A stretch of DNA of 64,000 nucleotides, from NCBI RefSeq assembly GCF_040054535.1, contig NC_090785.1, positions 12,664,501-12,728,500 on the forward strand. Reading direction: 5' to 3'. Position 1 is the stretch's first letter. Every line of letters starts with the position of its first letter. Of the stretch, positions 1-16,017 are shown in pieces. Position numbers and translations under genes: made by a program. The notes beneath the pieces are model-generated. The model saw only the letters and a program-made list of their open reading frames with translations. It was not told the origin of the DNA and searched no databases. The stretch is from Antennarius striatus. Lineage: Eukaryota; Chordata; Actinopteri; Lophiiformes; Antennariidae.

Positions 1-734
1 ATGTACTTCATGTTTGGTTTTTTTCAATCAATAAAAAGATTGACTGGTTGATCTCCAAGTAATGAAGTGTTTTACCAAAGTGACTGTGAACTTGTAACTT
101 TCGATACAGTTGAATTATTTTTCTTAAAAAAAAAGAATATATCTAAATATTGAGCAGAAGAGGCGTCAATTTCATTGTTTCAGTTACTGTCATTCTCAAC
201 AGCAAAGTTGTATCAATAAAAATGTTTCAAAAGTGTGATCTTTCGCTCATCGGGAATGTTTACTGCCTTGATGTCATGTCCGGGAAAAATTCAAACATTG
301 CCAGGAGTTTGTGATTATATTTACTGGTATGGTGCAAAAAAGTTACATGTGAAGTGGTCAACGATTCAAATTAAACAACAGAAATAATAACAAGAAATGT
401 CAATGCACAGCAGCATGAGCAAAACTAAGTCGAATCACATGCCCCATGTTTTCGATAAAAGAATTAGTCCTGAAACACAGTTCTATTTGCAACACAGGAT
501 TATATAACCTGTTTCCACTTCTATTTTTCTAAACTAATATCCTAACTGCTCTTGGTGTTTGGGTATTCCTCTTCTTTCTTTGTAATTCTTTATTGCTGTG
601 ATCTGCAGTGTGGAACCAACTCACATTCACGCACACACACAAACATGGATCCCATGGGAAGGAGCAAATACAGACTGATGCATATATATCATTCACACAT
701 TCCTTTACATGCAACAATATACTGTACCCATGCA

Positions 735-780
<46 letters not shown>

Positions 781-849
781 ATTCACACCTCTTCATTTTC
801 CTCTTGCTAGTTACACCCAGTCTCAGCTCTTTTTTTTTTCTCTTCACAG
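1..849 (+). other. adamts2 intron (3' part)
   Basis: Sequence before the terminal adamts2 exon. It holds a (CA)n tract at about 733-778 and a pyrimidine tract just before the acceptor at 848-849. No other coding exon was recognised. Confidence 0.7.
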
Positions 850-2837
850 GCCAGCGTTGTATTGGAGATCGCTCATCCTTCTGTCGGATGGAGGTGCTGA
901 AGCGCTACTGCTCTCTACCGGACTTCTGGCGCATGTGCTGCAAGTCCTGTGGCAATGTCACCATTGCAGAGTTAATACCCATCTCCACCTCTACCTCCAC
1001 CCCCATCGACACCATCGAGCCCAGCAGTACAGCTCATCCACCATCAAGTACCCTCGGCTTTGTCATCACCACGATACAGCCTATGGCAGATGTCATCACA
1101 TCCATTTCAGATTCCAACATCAATCTCTGGACCACCACTCACCCTCCCGTCCTCATTACTACTGTTCCTCATTCCACCCCATCTCCACTAACTGCTACAC
1201 AACTTATAACCACTCCTGCCCTTTCAACAACCTTTTCCATGCCAACCACTACAGTTATGGAAACCTCTAACAGTGTGCCTACACATCCTCTACCTCTACC
1301 TGATCCAGACACGGACAAGAGTGTAGATTCACAATTACAGAGCACTACAACACCACGTCTTCCAGGAACAGTTATCCCAACTATGATGCCACCAACAGTA
1401 AGGTTTACAAAAACAAACATACTGCAAAAGCTCAAGCCCAAAAAGAATAATCTGTCAAAGAAAAAGCCTAAAAAGGTGATTCCACCAAAGATCAATCCAA
1501 AAAAGAAAATAAAAAATACTCCAAAAGCAAGTGCGCCTGGGAAAAGCAATCATAAAGATGATAAATCAGAAAAAACAATTCCTAAAAAACTTAGTCTGCC
1601 AAAAACTACTCCCAAAAATACTAGTCTACCAAACACTACTCCCAAAAAGACTAGTGTACCAAACACTGCTCCTAAAAAAATCACTCTGCCAAACAAAAAT
1701 ACTACTCCCAAAAAGATTACTCCAGCAAATATTACTCCAGAAAACTTTACTCTTACAAGAATACCTCCTTTACAGACCAGTCTTAAAAAGATTCCACTAA
1801 AACCTTCTTCTAAGAAAAAAACCAAATCCTCACCCAAGAAGGAGACTCCAGTGAAGGCCAATCCCAAAAATAAAACTCAGACAATTACAAAAGTTTCAAA
1901 GGAATCTCAAGCCAAGGCATATCCCAAACAACTGAAATCAGGACCTAAAAAGGTGACAAACTCTCAAACTAATGTTAAGCAAAAAAAGGCCATAATAAAA
2001 AAGACTAATCCCAAAAAGAAATCACTTAAAACAAAATCTTCATTTTTCACTACAGCACCCATTCCTCAGGAACATCAGTTCTCTTCCACTGTTGCTTTGA
2101 GCGCTAATCTACGTGTTACAGCTGCAGACCTGCCTTACTCTGAGTCCAGAATTAATGTTACACACATCAGCAACACAGCAACTGCTGAAGAAAACACACA
2201 ATGGTATAATAATGTGTTACCTACAACAACCAGCACTTTTGCTGATTTTCTAAAACCACCTGAAAGCATTCATTTTGAAGAGGTCAACACAACAACAGTG
2301 ACCACCTCCTATTCTGATGTCACAATGTCCAGCAGCGGTGATGTCACAGTAACGAGCGGGACCATTCTCAGTGGTGATGGCATTGCGGTGTCCTACAGAA
2401 ATGTGGGAGGAAATAGTGACACCATTGTGCTGAATGACAGCCTCACCATGGTGATCCCAACCATTGACAGTGAGGATAAGACCGACTTTGCTTCCTCCCC
2501 CTGGCTGGACCTCTCTGAGTATATCCCTGTGAGTAATCCCCTTCCCACAACAGCCCAAGACCCTACCACCATTACCCCCACAACAGAACAACCCATCGCA
2601 ACCATTACCACATCTACTGCAAGACCTCAGGCAAGGCCAGAGGAGAACAGAGAGAACAACTCCATTGATGTCATGTATAACAGGGTTATAGGTGTGGACA
2701 ATGACGCATCACAGAATAATTGGATCTCAAAGCTCCGAGTCAACTTCAGAGAGAGAACAAGGAATAAACGTATTCAGGAGCTTTTAGAGGAGAAGAAGAA
2801 CTTTCTCCTCAGGATGAAGAGAGGCCACGAGGCATGA
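850..2837 (+). CDS. adamts2: ADAMTS2 (procollagen N-proteinase), last coding exon with PLAC domain
   Basis: Terminal exon of a secreted zinc metalloprotease that removes N-propeptides from fibrillar procollagens. The catalytic and thrombospondin exons lie outside the window. The acceptor is the TTCACAG ending at 849 and the exon enters in phase 1 (G|GC CAG), giving about 661 residues and a TGA at 2835-2837. The first 36 residues are a PLAC domain with its six cysteines ([18 protein letters not shown]). The last 30 residues contain [13 protein letters not shown], close to the TRNQRIQELIDE end that I recall for human ADAMTS2 and do not recall for ADAMTS3 or ADAMTS14, hence the assignment. Between these lies a low-complexity region of roughly 590 residues: Ser/Thr/Pro-rich, then Lys-rich (about 1415-2040), then Ser/Thr-rich. 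From memory the human tail after PLAC is near 100 residues, so this is a large expansion. The open frame continues upstream to 552, but that part is intron read-through. Confidence 0.85.
1584..1739 (+). repeat. In-frame 30-bp coding minisatellite in the adamts2 tail
   Basis: Five head-to-tail units encode variants of [10 protein letters not shown]: 1584-1613, 1614-1643, 1644-1673, 1674-1709 (36 bp, two extra codons) and 1710-1739. All unit lengths are multiples of three, so the reading frame is kept. Looser PKK-type copies continue on both sides. Confidence 0.85.
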
Positions 2838-3043
2838 TGATTTAAGTCTTCTCATTTCTCTTATAGAGATATATATTTTTCAATGCAGACTTCTATAATC
2901 CCTGTGTAAACTGCTCTTCATTGCCATAATGCTCTCTATCAGTCCTTTCCAAAAAGAAATCTACAAACTCATATCACAATCCTGACAATCAGGACTGCTG
3001 CAGATAGAGAATATCATTGATAACTGTTTGAACAGTTGCTTTG

Positions 3044-3049
3044 AATAAA
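3044..3049 (+). promoter_or_regulatory. Polyadenylation signal of adamts2
   Basis: AATAAA about 205 bp after the adamts2 stop codon. It is the first canonical signal seen after the gene. Confidence 0.5.
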
Positions 3050-7143
<4,094 letters not shown>

Positions 7144-7199
7144 GCGTGTGCGCGCGCACGCGTGTGAATGTGAATGTGCACGTGCGTGTGTGTGTTTTC

Positions 7200-8450
7200 A
7201 GGTGTATGGAAGGTTCATGGCAGTGTTCAGATTCACAGCAACAATCATGATTCTGTGAAGAATTTGCAAATGGTGAAGATGATGAAGATTGCTGCGATCA
7301 TCATCCTGCTCTACGTCGCCTCCTGGTCTCCCTACTTCGGTGTTGCACTGGCAGCCTTTGCTGGGGAAAAGCAGGTCTAATATTAAGGCCATAACTGCAG
7401 TTCTACAAATGCCCACCAGAGGAGGGAAGAATTCCTATTGCAGGAATCACAAGGCCTTGCAGAACTAGCTGGTTAGATTGATAACGTTCAATGCGTTGCC
7501 ACGTAAAACTAAATGATAACTTTTATGTCCTCTATTTGTTCACATGAAACACATCCTGTTTGTCTTTGCGTACATTCATAGGGGTGGTGTAGAAAAAGTT
7601 GTGCTGCTGAATTAAAGTTGACCAGTTCAGCTTTTCCTACCGCGGTTAGAACCGACTGAATGTTTCAAAGGTGTAGATTGATTGGTACTGCAGCCCATTT
7701 CATTTTAGCTTCAACTGTTCTGGTTTCCTGCTGCAGGAAGGCTCACATGTGGATCCCCAAGATGAACTCTGTGCCCACTGTCAACACCAAGGCCATCCAC
7801 AGCCAACATGTACGCTATCAAACACCCAAAGTACCCCATCATCTGAGCTGTCACACACCTCAAACACAAATAGCACACAGGCCCTTGATCTCTGTCCAGA
7901 TTATCATTAACCAATTACATTCCATGTCTCGGGGTCCTACTCTGCGTCCATTAGGGTGACCTCTGCTCTGCCAGCAGCAACTTCATGTTGACACGTCTCT
8001 CCACTGTAACCAACCAGACCTCTGATATCAATAGCAAATTCAGGTGGCACAACAGCAGCAAGTCCCACCTCTCCCCGGATCAGAGCTTGCAGCGAATCTG
8101 CAAGCTCTGATCTACTTGAGCTCACATGAAGTGATGTAGTAGAATACTGGAACAGGGGGGCATGTTCCCCTCTGATGGGTTTGACTGACACAGAGTACGA
8201 TCTGTCCAGCATGGGCTCCCGACCCGGCGGCCACCAGGTCTCCTGTGACATCAACAGAGACACAGCTGAGCTCCCCGACTTCAAACCCTCCTTCAGCTTC
8301 AAAAGCAAGACAAAGAGTCACAACTCAGGCATCGTTGAAAAGGTTCACTTCAGAGCTTCAGATGATGGACGCATGCTAATATTACCTGCAGCTGCTAGAG
8401 ACATGCTAATGTTATCAGCAGCTACTACAGCTGTGCTTCCATTACAGTAG
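7200..8450 (+). pseudogene. opn4: Melanopsin (opn4) pseudogene, TM6, TM7 and C-terminal tail
   Basis: Remnant of a retinal-binding, Gq-coupled photopigment GPCR. The first piece (about 7200-7374) reads KMMKIAAIIILLYVASWSPY then FGVALAAFAG, the TM6 motif of melanopsins. The second (from 7737) reads MNSVPTVNTKA, which keeps the retinal-attachment lysine context of TM7, then needs a frame change to give YAIKHPKYP (7811-7837), followed by TGA at 7844. The tail resumes as TRLSTVTNQTSDINSKFRWH (from about 7988), stops with TGA at 8108, and resumes in the third frame at 8175 with LTDTEYDLSSM and then DFKPSFSFKSKTKSH, a block I recall from fish melanopsin tails. Three reading frames, at least two internal stops, an out-of-phase exon junction (phase 0 donor, phase 2 acceptor) and loss of the NP after the TM7 lysine argue for a dead gene. 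Exons for TM1-TM5 were not found. Sequencing error is possible but would need several independent errors. Confidence 0.75.
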
Positions 8451-8594
8451 AGTAGAGATAGAATAGAAATAGAATAGGAATAGGAATAGGAATAGAAATA
8501 GAAATAGAAATAGAAATAGAAATAGAATAGAATAAAATAAAATAGAATAGAATAGAATAGAATAGAATAGAATAGAATAGAATAGAATAGAATA
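8448..8594 (+). repeat. (GAATA)n / (GAAATA)n microsatellite
   Basis: Alternating blocks of penta- and hexanucleotide repeats: a GAATAG-type block, a GAAATA block, then about ten GAATA units. The pattern suggests conversion between motif lengths. Confidence 0.95.
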
Positions 8595-8800
8595 GACTGT
8601 TGTCTGGTGGACACACTTTCCTCTTAGGGTAAAGATAAAGCCACTGACAGTAACAAACTGATTTTCACTTGTCCCTCTGTTCCCATCTTTGGCAGCCTTT
8701 GTTTTTCTTTTTGCATCAATACAGTCAGTCAATGACAGTGCTGGGGCTGAAGACTTGGACAGTGGGTCTATTTTTAGAACCAGGGAAGGAGGGCAAAGCA

Positions 8801-8924
<124 letters not shown>

Positions 8925-8999
8925 GGGATGTGAGAAGATAAATCTGCATTCTACCGCTGCCTCTGGTCAGAGTCAGTTGAAGCACACCTAAGGAGTAAC

Positions 9000-9140
9000 A
9001 GCATCACTCGCTGGAGACACAGTATCATAAATTAAAAACACATCATTTTTCTACAGCCTGATGTCATTTGACTAATATTTGAGACTGCAAAAAGCAAAAG
9101 CCAAACAAGAACAGACCAGCTGGCCTCGACAGAGACAAAG
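9000..9140 (+). other. depp1: Probable non-coding first exon of depp1
   Basis: The sequence ends in GACAAAG|GTGAGT at 9140/9141, a strong donor. The only matching downstream acceptor in good context is TTTGTCACAG at 10013, two bases before the depp1 start codon. The 5' boundary is a guess; no TATA box was identified. Confidence 0.5.
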
Positions 9141-10015
9141 GTGAGTGGGAAATAAAATTGTGCTGAAAATAATCTTACATAATATCTGAAAATGCCTGAG
9201 TTAAAAACACACAGGGTGCTTATTCTGTGCTTCAGCGTGGAGCTGCCACTGTGAAAGCGTTTTTAGCTGCTGTATACCAAAGGTGTGGTCTAAATTTAGC
9301 CTTGGCTACACCTTGGAAGAAATTGGGAGAGGCTGGATTTTTGGTTTGCCCGGCACTATTTTTGACATGGAGGTCAAGACGAAAATATATTGTGGGCTCC
9401 ACTCAGGGTTATAACAATATAGTGTTACATACCAGTGAGAAAATACAAGCTGACACATTCTGTTTCACTACAAGGTTCAGGTGACTTTTAAAATAGCTGT
9501 CTGTTTACATTGCCATTTTGTGCTCCTTTCAGGCTGTAGATGCTGTAACTCCAAAGAAAGCTGATGGTGTCTGAAATGGAAAATAGGAGAGATGGGAAAA
9601 AAGGAAAACTGCAAAGTGAATTCAATCTAATACAGTAAAATAGACTGTTGAGTTTCAGATACTACAGATTACTTTACTTAATTAACATGTGACCTCTGTC
9701 CAGATTTAGCAGCAACACTGTGTTATGGGTAAAAGATGATGTGTTTGGACAATAGTCTGAATCAGTTTGCTTCATCGTCTGCCATCGGTAAAACACTATG
9801 TTACATCCTTCATTTAAATCGGCATTTATTGCAAAATGTGATCTGTTGAAACTGTTCTAAACACACTAAAATAAACTCTTTAAACAAACCTTTCTACACT
9901 TCTTGGAATAACATCAATCACCTCCCTGATAACTTGATACAGTGTGTGTTTGAAGACATCAGACACATTCTGGCTCTAATCACAACCCACCTTCCTCTTT
10001 GTCTTTGTCACAGTC

Positions 10016-10804
10016 ATGCGGCCACGGTCCAGACTGTTGTCCAAGAGAAGACTTCTGCTGCCAACAATCAGCGAGGGTACAGAAGAGTCATTGAGAGATC
10101 TGAATGAAGGCAACTCACTCCATATTGCAGGCCATGGCCAGGCTGTCTCGTCAGAGGACTACCTCCTGTCCATTTGCCACCTGGCCCACCCCACCTTCCA
10201 GACCAGGGATGCTTCCGCCACCAACAACTGCACACGGCAGTTTAATGCCGTCCATCAGAGACTGCGGCTGTCACGCCTCAGTGGGACTCCATCACGCACG
10301 TTTGACTTCACCCCAACGGGAGAGGCACGTGCGTTCAATATACAGCAGGGAGACGGGAAAGACATACATGGCAAGCTCACATTTGGCAACTCCGACCCCT
10401 TGGAGTGTCTTTATGGTCACCAGGACAACCTTACAGGAGGTTTCAAAAAGGCAGTGGTCCAAGGAAGGTTAATAGGTTCACATGGCAGCCTACAGGAAAG
10501 CCAGGCTCGTCCCAGAGTTCACAGCATCCCTCATGAAACAGGTCACGATCTCCCACGCCGATGTAAGAGCAGCTTCACTGAGTTGTACACCAGTACAAGC
10601 ACAAACAGAAACATCTCCTCACAGCACAGCATCACCAGACTGGAGGCCAGGGAGGGGGGCTCAGCAGATGGAGGAGCAGAGGAGGAGAGACCGAATGCAA
10701 CCGCCAAGCAATCCCTCCTCTCCCAGTGGATTTCTGACTGCAGGTCAGCTTGGAGGGAGGCACACGTGCAAGCCTGCATGCTGCCAGCCATTGCTGAGAT
10801 ATGA
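10016..10804 (+). CDS. depp1: DEPP1 (decidual protein induced by progesterone homologue)
   Basis: A 262-residue protein in one coding exon, somewhat longer than the human protein (about 212 aa as I recall). The family is FOXO-regulated and linked to oxidative stress and autophagy control; biochemical activity is poorly defined. Recognition rests on colinear short blocks: N-terminal RSRLLSKRRLLLPTISEGTEE (against MRSRLLL..LPTIRETTEE), then SEDYLLSICHLAHPT at residues 46-60 (against LDDYVRSISRLAQPT), then DPLECLYG at 127-134 (against DPLDWLFG), and the C-terminal LPAIAEI at 256-262 (against LPVIHEL). No signal peptide or membrane segment is seen; the protein is basic and largely disordered in composition. 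The start is the first ATG after the acceptor at 10013. Its neighbour is the opn4 remnant upstream. Confidence 0.82.
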   Translation: MRPRSRLLSKRRLLLPTISEGTEESLRDLNEGNSLHIAGHGQAVSSEDYLLSICHLAHPTFQTRDASATNNCTRQFNAVHQRLRLSRLSGTPSRTFDFTPTGEARAFNIQQGDGKDIHGKLTFGNSDPLECLYGHQDNLTGGFKKAVVQGRLIGSHGSLQESQARPRVHSIPHETGHDLPRRCKSSFTELYTSTSTNRNISSQHSITRLEAREGGSADGGAEEERPNATAKQSLLSQWISDCRSAWREAHVQACMLPAIAEI

Positions 10805-11076
10805 AACATTTCAGTAAATGTGTGAGACGTTGTTGTTTGAAGATATGTAGGTGTGTCTTTTGCACATGTATAAAGTATATTGTTAAATAGGAAATTAAAT
10901 GCATAAAGAGGTAAATAAATATCGCCACAACTGTCAATCTTATCCATCATGTTATAGCTTTGTAATTATGTACTACCGATGTTCAATGCATGCTAATGAA
11001 ATTTTAAAATGAAATGACAAATCTGTTCTTTTTTTTTTTTTTTACCTTACAGTGTTTTGTGAAAGTAATATGACTG

Positions 11077-11082
11077 AATAAA
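11077..11082 (+). promoter_or_regulatory. Polyadenylation signal of depp1
   Basis: AATAAA about 270 bp after the depp1 stop, following a poly-T tract at about 11029-11043. Confidence 0.6.
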
Positions 11083-12038
11083 GAATCTTTTGATACCCTC
11101 AATCATACTGTCTGGTTTTACTTCATGCCTTTGTCTGTGTTCTAGCATGTTTAAATCCTTTGAAAATGAATTCCACTCTCAGCTCTGCTGGTGCCAGGAA
11201 CTGGAGTTTCTATGGCAACTGTCGTGGGATCCTGTACTGGTAAACACAAGTGCGGAGAGACACAGGCAAGACTGCAGGTCATCTGTTGTTCAAGTGGTGT
11301 TGTTGCATTGATGATTCACATGATGAATTTCAATATTACAAAAAGGACAAGAATTAGATTTCAGACAAAATAAATTTCCATTTGCAACACAATAGAAAGC
11401 AAGGAACAAAAGAAAAGCTGAAATTTTATAAACAGGACAGAGTTATATAAAGCAATGTTACACTGCTTCATTTTCTTTCAAGGAGTCTTCCATTGACCAT
11501 GAAAATCATGTATTTTACTGAGAGTTATTACATCAGAGGTCATAATGAAAGTGTGAATTTGTGAATCTTTATCTTAAATCAGACCATAAAGCCATGATGT
11601 GATGGTTATTACTTGGTGGGAAACAAACGAGCTAATCCAGCGCCACACTGATGTTTCCAATGGAGAAAAAAAAACACCCTGATGAGAAAATTTTCTTTGG
11701 GCGCTGGACAGTCTAGCAGATTCGTTTTGTCATATCAAACATCAGATCTGTCATTTTCACACTTACCTCAGAGTATCCAGTGAGAGGTGGAGCCTATTTT
11801 ACCAACATGACAGCCTTTCAAGAAGATAAACTCTGTGTTAAAACATCTTCACAGTTCCTGTCACTAAAAGTCTAAAAGAAATAATCAGTAATTCTGTTTA
11901 AGACAAAATAAAGCAAATGCACTACTCCTTCTAAGCTGTTTTAAAGGTTTTAAAAACACAGTTTATTCTGTTGGGTCTCTCTGTCTGTGATGTCTTTGAA
12001 ATGTCTGCTGATGTGATTTAGCGTTTAATACATAAAAG

Positions 12039-12083
<45 letters not shown>
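12039..12083 (+). repeat. (GATT)n microsatellite
   Basis: About eleven GATT units. Confidence 0.95.
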
Positions 12084-12084
<1 letters not shown>

Positions 12085-12439
12085 AACTTGTTCATTTGGT
12101 GTATTTAGGTATGTGTACTCAGGTGTAATACCGCCCCTATAAATGTGGCAATATGTGCAATATTTGCTGTGTCCAAAAAAAAGCTTTACTCCTGTTATTG
12201 TTCCTGCAGAACCTATTTTGTGTCGCTGTGAGGATGTAAATGCAAATGTGTGATTATCTGAGATGAGGGACACACGGGTAGCAAAAGGACAAATCTCAGA
12301 TGTCTGATGAGTTGCAATCAGAGCGGTCAACTGTGAGATTCCTGTAAATGTTTCAGATTCATTGAAATCGTAGACTGAGGTACCAAAAGATTTAGCCAAA
12401 AACACTTTAATATAGAAGAATTATTTCCCATCCATCCAA

Positions 12440-12532
12440 ACGTTAATAGTCATCTTCATCATGACCCCACAAGTGTCATTTTAGGACCCTTTGGTGGGGT
12501 TGGGCTGAAAGTTAGGAACCACTGGACTATAC
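12440..12532 (-). mobile_element. hAT-type transposon terminal fragment
   Basis: On the minus strand it begins CAGTGGTTCCTAACTTTC and continues into a GGGGTCATGA stretch, the form typical of hAT (Charlie-like) ends in vertebrates. Only one end is visible, so it is a truncated non-autonomous copy. Confidence 0.45.
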
Positions 12533-13815
12533 TGTATCTGTTGAATTTCAAATAGTTATTGAGCAGCTAAAGCAGTAGCATTTGTCTTAACGATCTATCA
12601 TATGGATATCTACTATCTACTACTATCCACTATCTACTTTTTCTGTGCTTAAATGATGTGACAATGTTTTTAATCCAGCAGTTACATTCTAACTCTTTGA
12701 GTTTCACCATACACTTTACCCTTACAAGATTCATTTGAAACAAAATGAGAAATGCAACCACACCAGGCTGTGACAGCAGTCTGCAGAGGAAGAGACTCTG
12801 CTGACGCTCTTAGTTCCTGTTGGTTCATTCCCACACAAGAGGAAGAGCATCACTTCACAAATGGAAACATTCAGCTTTGGTTGATCCCCCCACCCCACCC
12901 CCATCCCTAACCAACATCCGCTAATACAGCCAGTAATATAAAATACGAATAAAACATGTTTTTTCATCATCTACACTGCTCATACAGTATGTGCAGTGTC
13001 ATGTCAAAGTATGTGAATCAATGGCTCAACCTTTACCTTATATTACTTTTACTGCGGGGTCATTCACACTTCAAACTCCACAATAATTTAAGGCCATGAA
13101 ATATTAACTGCAGGGAAATATAAAATATTCAGGCTGGCTAAGTGCAGTCAGCCTATCAGAATGAAAATAAGAGAGGCAGCAGCAGTAGAGCACCTCCATG
13201 ACTCTTGAATTCCCTGGTAGGACAACCAGACTTTTTAAAATGAAGTACAAAATGAAGTTTTCTACGGAAATTCTTAGGAATTTCTCGTCTTGTGACAGGA
13301 TTTGATTAGCGTGGTAAGCGCTCAGTTGTAAAAGATTAGTTACTGCGGCTGACCACCTCACCAGTGTTGTTTGGTCAGTGTGCAGAAATAATAGAAAGTC
13401 CCTTTCGCTGCTCTGTGTTGATGGGAAAGGTCCCAATTTCTTAAATTAGCTCAGCTAGATTTTTGAGAATTATATGAACTATGTTTCAAAGATTTAATAT
13501 AATTTTTTTAGATGGAATGTTAAGTTTAAGTTTTACTATATCAACCAAATTCCAAAATGAGCCATGAAAAAAACAGTATGAAACAGCTCTGAGAATTGTG
13601 ATGACTTTAAAACACATGGAAGTCGCTGTGTACTCATTTCTGTCCATTAGCTCTAGTCGTTTCCTGCATTTACAAGAAATCTATTTTTTACATTTTGTGT
13701 GAACCATTCTGTAAGGTGATATTTTGCAGAAACAACACAAAAGAGGATGTGCAACAAACACACAACGTCTATCATTCACTTTATTATTTTACAATGATTT
13801 TACTGTTAGTTTGTG

Positions 13816-14077
13816 GCAGCACGGTGGCGCGGTGGTTAGCGCTGCCACCTCACAACATGGCGGACCCAGGTTCGAGTCCCGCTTTGTGCGGAGTTTGCAT
13901 GCTCTCCCCGTGTCTGCGTGGGTTCTCTCCCTCCCACCTCCAAAAGCATGCACTTCAGGTTGATTGGCCGGTCCCAAACTGACAGTAGGAGTGAGTGTGT
14001 GTGTGTGAATGTTTGTCTCTATGTGGCTGTGCGGTACACTGGCGTCGTCCCCGGAGTGTCCCCCGCCTCATGTTTGT
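13816..14077 (+). mobile_element. tRNA-like SINE, copy A
   Basis: Teleost dispersed repeat starting GCAGCACGGTGGCGCGGTGG, with A-box-like GTGGTTAGCGC and a B-box GGTTCGAGTCC at 13869-13879, then the body GTGTCTGCGTGGGTTCTC and a tail near CGGAGTGTCCCCCGCCTC. The same family is present inverted at 21995-22356 and 25801-26153. Confidence 0.75.
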
Positions 14078-14472
14078 AGTCCCTGAATGCTACACATATA
14101 AACATACAACAGACTGCATAAAAACATTTACATTACAAATAAATATTAAGTCATTTATCAAAAAATTAAGTTACTTCTACCTTAGATATAAATTACATAG
14201 TTTTAATATAAAGGGTCCACATAATGACATTCCTTCATATATAAGTGCTGATGACTTTTTTTCACCACAACCATTGTACTCACCATGCAACTACAAAGGA
14301 AACTGTGAAACTTATGACTGCATGTCGACCACATACGTACAGCGGAAATTTTTTTTTTTTTTAGACTAGAGTTTGGTTTTCTGCTGCAGATCTTAGAGGT
14401 GTTAACCTCAACGCAGAGAAAATAGATGCAGAATTTGATGTAGCAAAGTTCACCAGCCCATGATATCATCAT

Positions 14473-14679
<207 letters not shown>

Positions 14680-14699
14680 ACAAACACACACACATACAC

Positions 14700-16017
14700 G
14701 TATATACAGTGTATATAAAAAGTGAGTTATTACATTCAGTTCAGTTTTACGTGGTTGTCTATGGTATAAATAATGTCATTAATTCTTGTACAAAAAGTAT
14801 TTAATGACATCCCCAATACATGTGACAAACATGTCATTAGTATTCAAGACCTGTGCATCCAGAATATTTCGACTGAAAGAATTTATGGGGAAAAAAACAA
14901 ATTAAAAAATACTATTAGAAACATTCACCTAGGATAAAGTTGTAACTAAAACTGTGCTAATTCAGTTTGGTGTCGAATTTGGTACAACTAGAAAATTTAC
15001 TGAGCTACATCCTGATGTGTTTCCAAATTCTCTGAGTTGGTGTTTATGGTTACTGTGTTTTGAAAGTTTGAGGGTCACAATGCTACGGGACTCTGATCTG
15101 AGTTGAGGATTGGTATCTGTTGAGTGCTGCTTAGTTCATTGTTATATCAAGGTGAAATGTCTCATATTAGTTTTCTGAGACAGCGTAAGTACGGGTTTGA
15201 CCTGCAAGTACCTGTAGTTACAACAACTTCCACTTTAGTTCTAAGGAAATTGAGGATTTGTTTTGTGAAAACTAGAAGCTACTGTGGAAAGACAATACAA
15301 GACAGGTTTGTGAGGTAATCTATTTTGTGATTTTATGTTGACTGTAAAGTCTGACAGCTAGGCTTGATTCCATGAGGAACACTTGACTTTATCGGGCCCT
15401 GGTAACCTACAACATAATCAGAAAATGGATTCCATTACCATTTTGCTAGCTGATGACACTGGCTGTACTAAAAAAAAAAGATCCAAAAAAAAAAATCAAA
15501 GTCAACCAAAGTTTGGTTTCAGAGGAAGTTCCGGGGCATTCTAGAGTGGTGGTGAGTTGCCTGACTTAAGTCGTTGTAGCTCAGGGGTCTCTATGAAACA
15601 CTAGTGATGAGTTTCCAGTAAGGTGTTGATTCTTGAGACTGTAACACTGCAGCTATTGTAAAACTGATGACAAACAGTGCATTTTTCCAATAAATTTACT
15701 ACACAGTGGTTTGAATAATTTCGCTTCATTCCATATTATCCACCACGTTACTCAGACACTTTGGGGACAGGGACTCTCCCACACATGTACAATTACGAGG
15801 TGTGCAGGACGACTGACTCCAGAAAGAGTGACTGTAAGTTCGGCAGAGCTGCTAGTCAGAATGTGTTGATAATGGATCCCAGTTCTACAGGGACGATGCA
15901 GCGGATACAGAGTGAGAAGAGCATCCTGAATGAACCAGACTCTCCTTTGGAGGCTAGTTCAATAATTTAAACATGTCTTTCGTCCTCCGTCTTTCCTGTT
16001 CTTATTTGCGTTCATAG
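14700..16017. other. Intergenic, no gene recognised
   Basis: Nothing beyond short open frames. The frame at 15761-15970 begins MGTGTLPHMYNYEV but matches no family I know and lacks splice signals worth calling. Confidence 0.45.

Larger units (their letters stand above)
11083..13815. other. Intergenic, no gene recognised
   Basis: AT-rich spacer with a (GATT)n tract at about 12039-12083 and one hAT-type transposon end (12440-12532). Open frames here (for example minus-strand 12025-12405 and 13104-13436) show no domain I recognise. Confidence 0.5.

Noticed and set aside
552-849. N-terminal extension of the long open frame into the sequence before the adamts2 exon
   Set aside because: It reads through a CA repeat and a pyrimidine tract with a good acceptor at 848-849; the PLAC domain starts right after it.
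1169-2611. Several minus-strand and alternate-frame open frames
   Set aside because: They are shadows of the compositionally biased adamts2 exon.
13695-13982. Open frames on both strands inside the SINE at 13816
   Set aside because: Repeat-derived; the same peptides recur in the copies at 22081-22392 and 25863-26257.
15761-15970. 69-codon open frame as a possible exon
   Set aside because: No recognisable domain and no convincing splice sites on both sides.
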